A stretch of DNA of 40,507 nucleotides from contig JBOGFI010000127.1 of the NCBI GenBank assembly GCA_050743365.1, forward strand, positions 1 to 40,507, given 5' to 3'. The stretch is from JBOGFI01 sp050743365 (lineage in GTDB: Bacteria; Actinomycetota; Acidimicrobiia; IMCC26256; JACDBD01). Positions 16,087-24,800 of the stretch are shown piece after piece. Below the pieces are notes generated by a model, which worked only from the letters and a program-made list of their open reading frames with translations, ran no database searches and was not told the origin of the DNA. How positions within the stretch are numbered: position 1 is the stretch's first letter; the number at the start of each line of letters is the position of its first letter. Both the position numbers and the translations under genes were made by a program.

Positions 16087-16092
16087 CCGCGC

Positions 16093-17013
16093 GTGTCGAC
16101 TGACGCCGGCGTCAGCACCGCCCACCCGTGGTTCGGGCTCTTCCTCCCGCAGCTCCGGATGAGCTTCGACACGATCCTCGAGCGCACGCTCGCCGCCGAG
16201 GCGGCCGGCTTCGACTCGGTATGGCTGATGGACCACCTCGCCGCCCCGGCGGGGACGGGGCACGACACCCTCGAGGGCTGGACGTTGGCGGCGGCGCTGG
16301 CGGTGCGCACGAGCCGCATCCGGATCGGCCACATGGTCACGTGCGACCCGTTCCGGCACCCCGCCCTCCTGGCCAAGATGGCGGCGACGGTCGACGTGCT
16401 GAGCGGCGGCCGCCTCGAGCTGGGCATCGGGTGGGGGTCGGTCGAGGCGGAGCTCGAGACCTTCGGGATCGGCCGGGGTACGCCGGCCGAGCGCGCTTCC
16501 CGGCTGCGGGAGACGCTCGAGATCCTGCCCCTCATGTTCGCGGGCGAGCCCTTCCACTACGACGGCGAGAGTCTCCGGTTGGTGGGCGCCATCGGGCGAC
16601 CGGTCCCGGCCCAGGACCACGTGCCGGTGCACATCGGTGGCGCCGGCCCCCGGCTCACCATGCCGCTGGTCCGCGACCACGCCGACTGGTGGAACTGCCC
16701 GTCGTATGCGGTCGAGCGCCTGGCGGAGCTCCGGCCGCTGGCCGGCGACGCCCGGGTCTCGGCGCAGCACCCGGTTGCGCTGGTGCCCGACGGTGCGTCG
16801 AGCGACGAGACGCTGGCGACCGCCGAGCGCCGGTTCGGTGCTTGGGGTGGTCTCGTCGCGGGCACTCCGGAACAGGTGGCCGGCGCCCTCGCAGCCGAAG
16901 GCGCGAGCGGCGTCGAGGGCTTTGTGCTCCAGTTCACCGACTTCGGCGTGCCCGAGACCCTCGAGCGGTTCATGACCGAGGTCGCGCCGGCGGTGCGGGC
17001 TTCCACTCGCTAG
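16093..17013 (+). CDS. LLM-class (luciferase-like) F420-dependent oxidoreductase
   Basis: A 306-residue TIM-barrel protein of the bacterial luciferase-like family. Features: FGLFLPQL in strand 1, AAEAAGFDSVWLMDHL (about residues 32-48), RIGHMVTCDPFRHPALLAKMAATVDVLSGGRLELGIGWG (about 75-117), and VPVHIGGAGPRLTMPLVRDHADWWN (about 176-200). In actinobacteria this subgroup usually takes hydride from coenzyme F420H2, less often FMN. The GTG start sits 6 nt after TAACCT with no ribosome binding site. The 14-bp palindrome TGACGCCGGCGTCA falls in codons 3-8, inside the transcribed region, so a bound repressor would block elongation as well as initiation. Confidence 0.9.
   Translation: MSTDAGVSTAHPWFGLFLPQLRMSFDTILERTLAAEAAGFDSVWLMDHLAAPAGTGHDTLEGWTLAAALAVRTSRIRIGHMVTCDPFRHPALLAKMAATVDVLSGGRLELGIGWGSVEAELETFGIGRGTPAERASRLRETLEILPLMFAGEPFHYDGESLRLVGAIGRPVPAQDHVPVHIGGAGPRLTMPLVRDHADWWNCPSYAVERLAELRPLAGDARVSAQHPVALVPDGASSDETLATAERRFGAWGGLVAGTPEQVAGALAAEGASGVEGFVLQFTDFGVPETLERFMTEVAPAVRASTR
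16101..16114. promoter_or_regulatory. Second copy of the 14-bp palindromic operator candidate
   Basis: TGACGCCGGCGTCA, identical to 9681-9694, starts 8 nt inside the F420-type oxidoreductase gene and 14 nt from the shared -10 core. It codes for TDAGV in a non-conserved N-terminus, so the codons are free to serve as a binding site. Confidence 0.45.
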
Positions 17014-17053
17014 TCCGCACGCGCGCGGTCGCGCGTCCCGATCGCGGTTGCTC

Positions 17054-17059
17054 TAGCCT
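17054..17059 (+). promoter_or_regulatory. -10-like element of leaderless promoter for HIT gene
   Basis: TAGCCT lies 7 nt before the GTG at 17067; no Shine-Dalgarno sequence intervenes. Confidence 0.4.
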
Positions 17060-17066
17060 CACGTGA

Positions 17067-17489
17067 GTGCCCTCGGTCTTCACCAAGATCATCGACGGCG
17101 AGATCCCGGGCATCTTCGTATGGAAGGACCCGCAGTGCGTGGCCTTCCTGTCGATCGCGCCTATGAAGCCCGGGCACACGCTCGTGGTGCCGAGGCAGGA
17201 GGTGGACCACTGGATCGACCTCGATCCCGCGCTCACCGAGCGCCTGTTCACCGTGGCGCAGACCATCGGGCGGGCGCAGCAGGAGGCGTTCTCGCCCGGG
17301 CGCATCGGCGTGATGATCGTCGGCGACGAGGTGCCGCACGCGCACGTCCACGTCGTGCCGATCGACTCGGCGGGCGAGCTGTCGTTCGCGCGCGCCGACC
17401 AGAGCCCGCCGCCGGGCACCCTCGACGACGCCGCCACCCGGCTGCGCCGCGCCCTCCGCGCGCAGGGCGCCGAGCACGTCCCCGACTGA
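17067..17489 (+). CDS. HIT-family nucleotide hydrolase/transferase
   Basis: A 140-residue protein starting FTKIIDGEIPG, the classic opening of Hint-branch HIT proteins. It carries the histidine triad HAHVHVVP (about residues 91-98), whose second His is the nucleophile. PMKPGHTLVVPRQEVDHWIDL forms the strand-helix before it. It would hydrolyse adenosine phosphoramidates or related nucleotidyl conjugates in the cytosol. It starts at a GTG 7 nt after TAGCCT. It is a stand-alone gene between the oxidoreductase and a small membrane peptide; nothing in the context refines its substrate. Confidence 0.93.
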   Translation: MPSVFTKIIDGEIPGIFVWKDPQCVAFLSIAPMKPGHTLVVPRQEVDHWIDLDPALTERLFTVAQTIGRAQQEAFSPGRIGVMIVGDEVPHAHVHVVPIDSAGELSFARADQSPPPGTLDDAATRLRRALRAQGAEHVPD

Positions 17490-17554
17490 GGTGAGTAGCC
17501 GAGAGCGGGAAGCCTGAGGCGACCGGTCGCGCCGCGGTCGCGGGCTAGAGGGGT

Positions 17555-17582
17555 TTGAGGGGGTTTGCTACCTGGGTAACCC
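17555..17582 (+). promoter_or_regulatory. Promoter of the 39-residue membrane peptide
   Basis: TTGAGG (17555-17560), a 16-bp spacer, then TAACCC (17577-17582), with the GTG at 17589 after 6 nt. A 12-bp palindrome GCGACCGGTCGC lies at 17519-17530, just upstream. Confidence 0.4.
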
Positions 17583-17588
17583 TTCGTC

Positions 17589-17708
17589 GTGGAGCCGATG
17601 CTCATCCTCGCCCTCGTGGTGCTCGTCGCCGCCCTACTCCTCGGGACACCCCTGCGGTGGTTCTTCCGCCGGAGTCTGGTCACCCGGCGCTCGAGCCGTC
17701 GCGGCTGA
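17589..17708 (+). CDS. Single-span small membrane protein, 39 residues
   Basis: The frame from the GTG at 17589 encodes a short protein with one strongly hydrophobic stretch (LILALVVLVAALLLG, about residues 5-19). A WFFRR boundary and a basic tail of repeated Arg (TRRSSRRG) follow, which predicts an N-out/C-in single-span membrane peptide by the positive-inside rule. It has its own -35/-10 pair with leaderless spacing. No family is recognised. It is too short for automatic gene finders at usual cut-offs, but the hydrophobic-then-basic pattern and promoter make it credible. It could equally be tied to the next membrane-protein gene 200 bp downstream. Confidence 0.5.
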   Translation: MEPMLILALVVLVAALLLGTPLRWFFRRSLVTRRSSRRG

Positions 17709-17824
17709 GGTCTTCGCGCCCAGCGCGGTTTGCCGGCCACGCTGACGGATAGGCGGGCCGATAGCCGCGCCGGGGCGCCCGGGATCGGCGACACGAATTG
17801 CTTGCCCCGGGGGCGCGAAAGGCC

Positions 17825-17830
17825 GATGAT
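17825..17830 (+). promoter_or_regulatory. -10-like element before a 23-codon ORF
   Basis: GATGAT is followed by 6 nt and the ATG at 17837. No ribosome binding site is present. Confidence 0.3.
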
Positions 17831-17836
17831 CCCGTC

Positions 17837-17908
17837 ATGTCGGGCAGGGGCACGGGCAGCGACGACGTCGTGCCGGTCGGCAACCCGGCGCCGCTGAGGC
17901 AGAGATGA
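17837..17908 (+). CDS. Leaderless upstream ORF, 23 residues, coupled to DUF6777-like gene
   Basis: The ATG lies 6 nt after GATGAT. The frame runs 23 codons (Gly/Asp/Val/Pro-rich, starting MSGRGTGSDDVV) and stops with a TGA that overlaps the ATG of the next gene (ATGA at 17905). The downstream gene has no ribosome binding site of its own, so translation of this leader could deliver ribosomes to it. The peptide has no recognisable domain. Confidence 0.4.
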   Translation: MSGRGTGSDDVVPVGNPAPLRQR

Positions 17909-18999
17909 GCACGACGCCTTCCGGCCCACCTCCGGGACGGCCGCCGTCCGGGCCGCCGCCGCCGGGTCGTCCCTCGGGACCGCCTTCGTCGGGTCCTCCC
18001 TCTCGGCCCCCGGGCCGCGGCGGGATGACGGTCGGGCGCAACCAGCTCATCGCCATCGGGCTGGCGGTCGCGGTCGGCGTCGGCGTGCTCGTCGGCGTGC
18101 TGGTGGCAAGCGGCGACGACGGCGGGGGCGAGAAGGAGGACGTGAAGCTCGTCAGCGTCTCCGAACCGGGCCCGGGCCCGTTCACCCCGCCGGTGGCGCC
18201 GGACACGCCGCCACCCACGCCGACCACGGTCGCGCCACCGCCACCCCAGGGGCCCTTCGGCGGTACCGGCGACAACACGCTGTGCGACCGCGAGCAGCTC
18301 ATCGGGTTCCTCACCGACCCGGCCAACGCCGCCCAGGCCCGCGAGTGGGCGCGCGTGATCGGCGTCTCCGTCGCCGAGATCCCGGCCTATGTGCGCGCCC
18401 TGATCCCGACCACCACCACCTCCGACATTCGCATCACCAACCACACCTTCGAAGGCGGGCGGGCCGTCGGCTTCCAAGCCGTGCTCCAGTCGGGCACGGC
18501 GCTGCTGGTGGACACGTACGGCAAGCCGATCGCGCGCTGCCGCTGCGGCAACCCGCTACGGCCACCCAAGGAGGTCCGGCGCCCGACCTACGTCGGCACC
18601 CGCTGGCCCGACTTCGACCCTGACAACATCTTCATCATCCAGGAGACCAACGTCCAGGTCTACCCGCCCGGTGGCGTCGGGCCCGTCCCGGCCCCCGAGA
18701 CCCCCCCGGACGCCGAACCCGCACCCAGCGGCGGAGACGAGGACGAAGCCATCGCGATCATGCAAGGCGCGTTCGACCAGTGCCTGGCCGCCCTCGCCGC
18801 CGAGTTCCCGGAGGCAACCGCGGGGGTGACGTTCTCCTACAGCGCGGTCCCGAGCGGGACTCCCAACATGTTCTCGGTCACGGTCACCGCGGGCACGGGC
18901 GAGTTCGGCGCGTGGACCGTCGACGTGTCGACCGGGGAGCTCACGCCCGCCGATGAGAACGCGGCCGGGGCCGCCGAGGTCTGCCCCAACCTCGCCTGA
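17905..18999 (+). CDS. DUF6777-like membrane-anchored extracytoplasmic protein
   Basis: 364 residues. Order: a Pro/Gly-rich cytoplasmic N-terminus (1-43, repeated PPSGPPPPGRP), one membrane helix (about 50-71, LIAIGLAVAVGVGVLVGVLVA), and a Pro/Thr-rich linker. A folded outer domain (about 125-250) follows, with LCDREQLIGFLTDPANAAQAREWARVIGVSVAEIPAYV and CRCGNPLRPP, the pattern I associate with DUF6777. A second globular piece (about 280-364) contains two Cys, FDQCLAAL and EVCPNLA, that may form a disulfide. Function is unknown; the build suggests a surface sensor or binding protein. It has no partner gene in operon apart from the 23-codon leader ORF. Confidence 0.75.
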   Translation: MSTTPSGPPPGRPPSGPPPPGRPSGPPSSGPPSRPPGRGGMTVGRNQLIAIGLAVAVGVGVLVGVLVASGDDGGGEKEDVKLVSVSEPGPGPFTPPVAPDTPPPTPTTVAPPPPQGPFGGTGDNTLCDREQLIGFLTDPANAAQAREWARVIGVSVAEIPAYVRALIPTTTTSDIRITNHTFEGGRAVGFQAVLQSGTALLVDTYGKPIARCRCGNPLRPPKEVRRPTYVGTRWPDFDPDNIFIIQETNVQVYPPGGVGPVPAPETPPDAEPAPSGGDEDEAIAIMQGAFDQCLAALAAEFPEATAGVTFSYSAVPSGTPNMFSVTVTAGTGEFGAWTVDVSTGELTPADENAAGAAEVCPNLA

Positions 19000-19005
19000 T
19001 TTTTT
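18975..19005 (+). terminator. Intrinsic terminator-like hairpin plus T-run
   Basis: CGAGGT, an 8-nt loop, then ACCTCG form a 6-bp stem that overlaps the stop codon of the DUF6777-like gene. Six T residues follow at 19000-19005. The stem is short, but the T-run is rare in this GC-rich DNA. Confidence 0.4.
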
Positions 19006-19103
19006 CCTGACGACGGTCCGCTCGGGTGGGCACCCGATCCGCAGGTTCGTCCCCCCTGGGCGGCGGAATCCATCCTTGCAGCCACCCTGCACGACGGCAT
19101 CCC

Positions 19104-19343
19104 TTGCAATGCGACCACAGGTGGGCAAAGGTCGCCGACACGATCGCCGCCATCCCCGAGGTCGACTACGTCGTGATCGTGGGGGGGTCGTTCGACCTGC
19201 TCCTCGAGGTGGTCTGCGAGGACGACGACCATCTCCTGAGCCTGCTCAACGACAAGGTGCGCGCCACTCCGGGGGTTCGCAGCACGGAGACGTTCACGTA
19301 CCTGCGGCTCTACAAGCAGACTCATGCATGGGGGACGAGATGA
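19104..19343 (+). pseudogene. Lrp/AsnC regulator remnant (ligand-binding RAM domain only)
   Basis: The frame ending at 19343 encodes an Lrp/AsnC effector-binding domain: VADTIAAIPEVDYVVIVGG, SFDLLLEVVCEDDDHLL, GVRSTETFTYLRLYKQT. It lacks the N-terminal helix-turn-helix. Only about 100 bp separate it from the terminator of the previous gene, too little for the missing half, and those bases do not read as protein in any frame. In frame only TTG at 19104 could start it, without a ribosome binding site. It is either a decayed regulator or a stand-alone RAM-domain protein. Its stop overlaps the ATG of the aminotransferase, which it presumably once regulated. Confidence 0.6.
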
Positions 19344-20719
19344 GCGGCGAGCGCGACGGCCTCGACCTGCAGGCGGCGGCCAAGCGCCACCTCTGGATGC
19401 ACTTCACCCGGTTGGGAAGCTACGACCACCGCGACGTCTCCGTCATCGCCTCCGGGTCGGGCTGCTACGTGTTCGACGAGCACGGCAAGCGCTACCTCGA
19501 CGGCCTGGCCGGGCTGTTCACCGTTCAGCTCGGGCACGGCCGCAAGGAGCTGGCCGAGGCGGCCCGGGACCAGGCGCAACGGCTCGCCTACTTCCCGATC
19601 TGGAGCTACGCCCACCCCGGCGCGATCCGCCTGGCGGCGCGTCTGGCGGCGCTGGCGCCGGGCGATCTCAACCGTGTCTTCTTCACCGGCAGCGGCTCGG
19701 AGGCGGTCGAGTCGGCGTGGAAGCTCGCCCGCCAGTACTTCCGGACGATCGGCCAGGGCCAGCGCTACAAGGTGGTTTCCCGCCGGATCGCCTACCACGG
19801 CACGACGCTCGGCGCGCTCTCGATCACGGGCATCCCCGGCATCCGGGCGCCGTTCGAGCCGCTGGCACCGGGAGGCGTGCACGTCGCCAACACCAACCGC
19901 TACCGCAGCCCGATCGGCGACGACGAGAACGCGTTCATGCTCGCGACCACCGACGCCATCGAGGAGGCGATCCTCTTCGAGGGGCCGGAGACGGTCGCGG
20001 CCGTGTACCTCGAGCCGGTGCAGAACGCCGGCGGATGCTTCACCCCACCGGCGGGGTACTTCCCACGCGTGCGCGAGATCTGCGACCGCTACGGGGTGCT
20101 CCTCGTGTCCGACGAGGTGATCTGCGCGTTCGGGCGGTTGGGGCACATGTTCGGCTGCGAGCGTTACGACTACCTCCCCGACATGATCACCACCGCGAAG
20201 GGCCTCACCAGCGGCTACTCCCCCCTCGGGGCCGTGCTCGCGCGCGACTTCCTGGCCGAGCCGTTCCTCGGGGAGAAGCAGTCGTTCCTGCACGGCATGA
20301 CGTTCGGCGGCCACCCGGTGGGCTGCGCCGTGGCCCTAGCCAACCTCGACCTGTTCGAGCGGGACGGCGTCCTGGAGCATGTCCGCGCGCACGAGCCCGA
20401 GTTCCGCGCCCGTCTCGAGTCGCTGCGCGACGTCCCGCTGGTCGGCGACGTGCGGGGCGCCGGCTACTTCCAGGCGCTGGAGCTGGTGAAGGACCCCGAC
20501 ACCAAGGAGCGGTTCGGCCGGGCCGAGTCGGAGGACCTTCTGCGCGGCTTCCTCGCGCCGCGGCTCTACGAGGCCGGGCTGATCGCCCGCACCGACGACC
20601 GGGGCGACCCGGTGGTGCAGTTCTCGCCCCCGCTGATCGCCGGTCCCGCCGAGTTCGAGTTCATCGAGACCACGCTGCGGTCGGTGCTGACCGAGGCGTG
20701 GAAGCGGACGGCGCGATGA
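19340..20719 (+). CDS. Class III aminotransferase (omega-amino acid:pyruvate type)
   Basis: A 459-residue PLP enzyme of aminotransferase class III. Visible: the N-terminal HLWMHFTRLGSY helix, GSGSEAVESAWKLARQYF (phosphate site, about residues 116-133), YHGTTLGALSITG, and DEVICAFGRLG (the Asp pairing with the pyridine nitrogen). MITTAKGLTSGYSPLGAV carries the Schiff-base Lys, and HGMTFGGHPVGCA lies near the end. Such enzymes move the amino group of beta-alanine, GABA, taurine or polyamine derivatives to pyruvate, giving alanine. The ATG at 19340 overlaps the stop of the Lrp remnant and has a GGGGGA ribosome binding site. It overlaps the alanine dehydrogenase gene by 4 bp, which supports alanine recycling. 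Confidence 0.92.
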   Translation: MSGERDGLDLQAAAKRHLWMHFTRLGSYDHRDVSVIASGSGCYVFDEHGKRYLDGLAGLFTVQLGHGRKELAEAARDQAQRLAYFPIWSYAHPGAIRLAARLAALAPGDLNRVFFTGSGSEAVESAWKLARQYFRTIGQGQRYKVVSRRIAYHGTTLGALSITGIPGIRAPFEPLAPGGVHVANTNRYRSPIGDDENAFMLATTDAIEEAILFEGPETVAAVYLEPVQNAGGCFTPPAGYFPRVREICDRYGVLLVSDEVICAFGRLGHMFGCERYDYLPDMITTAKGLTSGYSPLGAVLARDFLAEPFLGEKQSFLHGMTFGGHPVGCAVALANLDLFERDGVLEHVRAHEPEFRARLESLRDVPLVGDVRGAGYFQALELVKDPDTKERFGRAESEDLLRGFLAPRLYEAGLIARTDDRGDPVVQFSPPLIAGPAEFEFIETTLRSVLTEAWKRTAR

Positions 20720-21846
20720 CCGCGCCGCTCACCGTCGGCATTCCGCGCGACCTGAAGGAGGGCGAGCACCGGGTCGCCGCCACGCCCGACGGCGTGCACG
20801 AGTTCGCCGCCCACGGCGTGCCCGTGCTCGTCGAGGCGGGGGCCGGCGCCGCCTCCCGGATCGACGACGACGAGTACGCGCGCGCGGGAGCCGAGATCGT
20901 GCGGGGCGCGTCCGAGCTGTGGGGGCGGGCCAACCTCGTGCTGAAGGTGAAAGAGCCCCAGGAGGAAGAGCTGTCCTTGCTGCGTCCCGGCCTCGTGCTC
21001 TTCACCTACCTGCACCTGGCCGCCTACCCGCAGGTCGCCGAGGCGCTGCTGGACCGCAAGGTGACCGGGGTCGCGTACGAGACGGTGCAGCTGGCGTCGG
21101 GCGCGCTCCCGCTCCTCGCGCCGATGAGCGAGGTCGCCGGGCGCATGGCGCCTCAGGTGGGCGCCCACTTCCTCGAGCGGGAGCAGGGCGGGCGGGGCGT
21201 GCTCCTCGGCGGCGCGCCGGGCGTACGGCCGGCCCGGGTGGTGGTGCTGGGCGCGGGGAACGTCGGCTGGAACGCGGCGTGGATCGCGCAGGGCATGGAG
21301 GCCGAGGTACTGCTGTTCGACAAGAGCCTCGACCGGCTGCGGTGGGTCGACCAGATCCACCGGGGGCGGATCATGACCCTGGCGAGCACGCGTGGTGCCG
21401 TCGCCCGGGCGGTGGCCGAGGCCGACCTCGTGATCGGCGCCGTGCTCGTGCCCGGCGGGCGCGCCCCCGTGGTCGTGACCGAGGCGATGGTGCGCAGTAT
21501 GCGACCGGGCGCGGTGATCGTCGACTGCGCCGTCGACCAGGGAGGCTGCGTCGAGACGATCCACGAGACCACCCACGCCGACCCGGTGTACGAGGAGCAT
21601 GGCGTCCTCCATTACGCGGTCGGCAACATCCCCGGCGCGGTGCCCACCACTTCCACCTATGCCCTCGCCAACGCCACGCTGCCGTACGCGGTCGAGCTCG
21701 CCACTCGAGGCGTGGCCGACGCCGTCGCCGCCGACCCCGAGCTGGCCCTGGGCGTGAACACGACCGCGGGCGCCGTCACCAACCCGAACGTGGCCGAGGC
21801 GCTCGAGCGCACCGCGGTGCCGCTCGCCGACGTCCTGCGCCCCTGA
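20716..21846 (+). CDS. ald: Alanine dehydrogenase
   Basis: A 376-residue NAD-dependent alanine dehydrogenase. It has the opening VGIPRDLKEGEHRVAATP, the substrate Lys in VLKVKEP (about residue 75), the catalytic His in FTYLHLA (about 96), and the Rossmann loop VLGAGNVGWNAAW (about 176-188). The catalytic Asp is in VIVDCAVDQGG (about 270), and NIPGAVPTTSTYAL follows. It deaminates L-alanine to pyruvate with NADH formation. Translation is coupled to the aminotransferase (ATGA overlap). Together they would use pyruvate as a catalytic amino acceptor: the transaminase makes alanine and this enzyme regenerates pyruvate and releases ammonium. Motifs match throughout and the length is normal. Confidence 0.95.
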   Translation: MTAPLTVGIPRDLKEGEHRVAATPDGVHEFAAHGVPVLVEAGAGAASRIDDDEYARAGAEIVRGASELWGRANLVLKVKEPQEEELSLLRPGLVLFTYLHLAAYPQVAEALLDRKVTGVAYETVQLASGALPLLAPMSEVAGRMAPQVGAHFLEREQGGRGVLLGGAPGVRPARVVVLGAGNVGWNAAWIAQGMEAEVLLFDKSLDRLRWVDQIHRGRIMTLASTRGAVARAVAEADLVIGAVLVPGGRAPVVVTEAMVRSMRPGAVIVDCAVDQGGCVETIHETTHADPVYEEHGVLHYAVGNIPGAVPTTSTYALANATLPYAVELATRGVADAVAADPELALGVNTTAGAVTNPNVAEALERTAVPLADVLRP

Positions 21847-21858
21847 CCCCGGCCGTCT

Positions 21859-24800
21859 TCAGGCGGGCTGGCTGGCGGCGTAGCCCTGGATGACGGCGAG
21901 ACCGCCGAGGTTCAAGCGCTCGGCCGGGGCCGGGCGGGCGAGGTGGAAACCTTGGGCCAGGTCGCAGCCCAGCTCGGCGAGGCGAACGAGCTGGGCCTCG
22001 GTCTCGACACCTTCGGCCGCAGCGACCATGCCGAGGGCGTGAGCCATCTCGATGGCGGCGGCGACGATGGCGTCGTCATGGCGGCTGTGCCCGAGGTCGG
22101 AGACGAAGCTGGCGTCGATCTTGAGCTCGTCGAAGGGGAAGCGCTTGAGGTACGTGAGCGACGAGTAGCCCGTGCCGAAGTCGTCGACGGCGAGCCTGAG
22201 CCCGAGGTCTTTCAGTGCTCCGAGTGCGTGGGCGGCGGCGTCGACGTCGTCGAGGAACACGCTCTCGGTGACCTCGAGGCAGAGCGTCCCCGGGGACACG
22301 TCCGTGTCCTTGAGGACGTCCCGGATCCGGGTGGGCAGCTCGGGTCGTGCGAGCTGGCGGGGCGAGAGGTTGACGGACACGCCGACGGGACCGCCGTCGG
22401 GCCCGGCGGTTCGCCAGCGCGCTGCTTGAGCGCAGGCCTGCTCGATCATCCACATGCCGATCGGGATGATGAGGCCCGTCTCCTCGGCGACGGGGATGAA
22501 CTCGACCGGCAGGACGAGTCCTTGCCCTGAGCGCTGCCATCGGATGAGTGCCTCGACCGCGACCTCGGAGCGGGTCGGGATGTGGACCTGGGGCTGGAAA
22601 TAGGCCCGCAGCTCGTTGCCGTCGAGCGCACGGCGAAGGGCCCGCTCCACCTGGAGCCGCACCACGGCTTCGGTGTGCATCGTGCGGTTGAACAGCTCGC
22701 AACAAGCTCCGCCGCGGCTCTTGGCCCGGTACATCGCCACGTCGGCGTCGCGCAGAAGGTGCTCCGGGTCGCTGTCGCGTGAGCGCGCAACGGCGATGCC
22801 GATGCTGACACTGACCACGGCCTCGCCCTGCGCGAGCGGCAACGGGTCGGCGAGGGCACGGGCGATCCGCTGCGCGAGCGCTTGCGCCTCGCGGTCCTGG
22901 GTGAGCTGTTCGCAGATCACGACGAACTCGTCGCCGCCGAGGCGCGCCACGCTGTCCTCGGGCCGAACCGTGGCGGCGAGGCGCTTCCCCACGGCGACGA
23001 GGAGCTGATCGCCCGCCTGATGGCCGAGGCTGTCGTTGATGACCTTGAACCGATCGAGGTCGAGGAACAGGACCGCCACCGCGCCGGGACGTCGACCCAG
23101 GCGGTGCAAGGCCTGGCGGAGCCGGTCGACGACGAGCGCCCGGTTCGGGAGGCCGGTGAGCGGGTCGTGCAGAGCGAGGTGCTGGAGCCGGTCCTCGGCG
23201 GCGGCGCGGTCGACGGCGACGGCGGCGAGGGCGCTCGACCGCTCGACGAGGTCTCGCTCGTGCTCGTCGGGCTCGTCGCCGTTGCTGCCGTACACGGAGA
23301 GCGTGCCCAGCCGCTGTTCGGAGTCGGACGCGACGATGGGTACGGTGCGGCACCGCCCCAGCCCCTGCGCAGCCGCCAGGCGCCGCACCTGGAGCCAGCG
23401 TGGGTCCGGGTCGTCGAGTGGGCCGGCGTTCGCCCAGGCGGCGGCGTGGTACTCGGGACTGCTGGCTTCGTGGCCCGGCGGGGGCGGGAGCCACTCGAGC
23501 GCCTCGAGGAACTCGGGGGAGATGCTCGGGGCGACGCAGCCGCGCAGCTCGTCGCTCGACCCCGAGAGCACACGGATGCAGCAGCGGACGCCGGCCTGAG
23601 CCTCGAGCGTCCGGATCAGCTCGCTCAGCGTGGTGGCGAGCGTTTCCCCGCGGGCGATCATGTCGAGCACGAGGGCTTCGCCCGCCATGAGCGCCTCGGC
23701 TCGCTTGCGGTCGGTCACGTCGCGGATGTTGGCGACGATGCCGCCGACGCCGGGGTCGTCGAGGTGGTTGCTACAGGTGCTCTCGAGCCAGCGCCAGCGC
23801 CCGTCGCGGTGCTCGACCCGCGCCTCGAAGATTAAGGTCCGCCCGGGCTGCTCGACCAGCCGGTCGAGTATCAGTGAGGCCGCCTCCACGTCGTCGGCGT
23901 GCAGATGCCGAAGGATGTTCGTGCCCACGAACTCCGCCGGCCGTTGGCCGAGGAGCTCACGCACGGCCGGACTGACGTAGCGAAACTGGCCGTCGCGCTC
24001 GATGAGCGCGATGACGTCGCCGGCATGCTGGACCAGCGATCGGAAGCTTTCCTCGCTCTCGCGCAGCGCCCGGTGGGCGCGATCCGCCTGCCCGGCGGCG
24101 TGCACGAGGCGCCACAGCACCACGCCGGCGACCAGTGCCGACACCGGACCGAGCACGGCCGCGTCCACCTCGCGGCCCCTGATGCGCTCGCTGATCACGA
24201 CCGCCGGCCCCACGAACAGGGCCGACCCGAGCACGGCGATCCGGGCGCGAGAGAACCGCGGCCGGTGCGCTGCTGCCGGTTCCGACAGCGCCAGCATCGA
24301 TGGATGCAACGCGGCGGCGCCGATCATGAGGTACGAGACGGCCCAGACAAAATCCAGCCATACGGGCTCGCTGCCACCCGGGAGCAGCTCTACGTAGGCG
24401 ACGTCGGCGCCGAGGGTCGTCACCAGTCCTCCGAAGAGCATCCAAAGGGCGGGGGCGCGGGTGTCGCCGGTCAACAGCAGCCGGGCGAGCGCTCCGATGA
24501 GCAGCAGGTCGAGCAGCGGGTAGACGAGCGCCAGGATCGTGTCGAAGCTGGGGTCGAGCACGCCCAGCGTCGGCTTGACGAGGAACTGCCACGCCGGGAC
24601 CAAGGCAGCCGCGGTGATGATGGTGGCGTCGGCGAGGGCGTCGCGGTCGCCCCGGTCGGCACGGGCGCGAGCGAGGCGCAACAGCCCGAGGAGCAGGAAC
24701 GGGTACGCCGACAGGTACAGGAGGTTGGCCGCGTTCTCGGCCGGGAGTATGTCGTGGGGCCGCAAGCCGAAGTCCCATACGAGCTCCCCGCCCACCAGCA

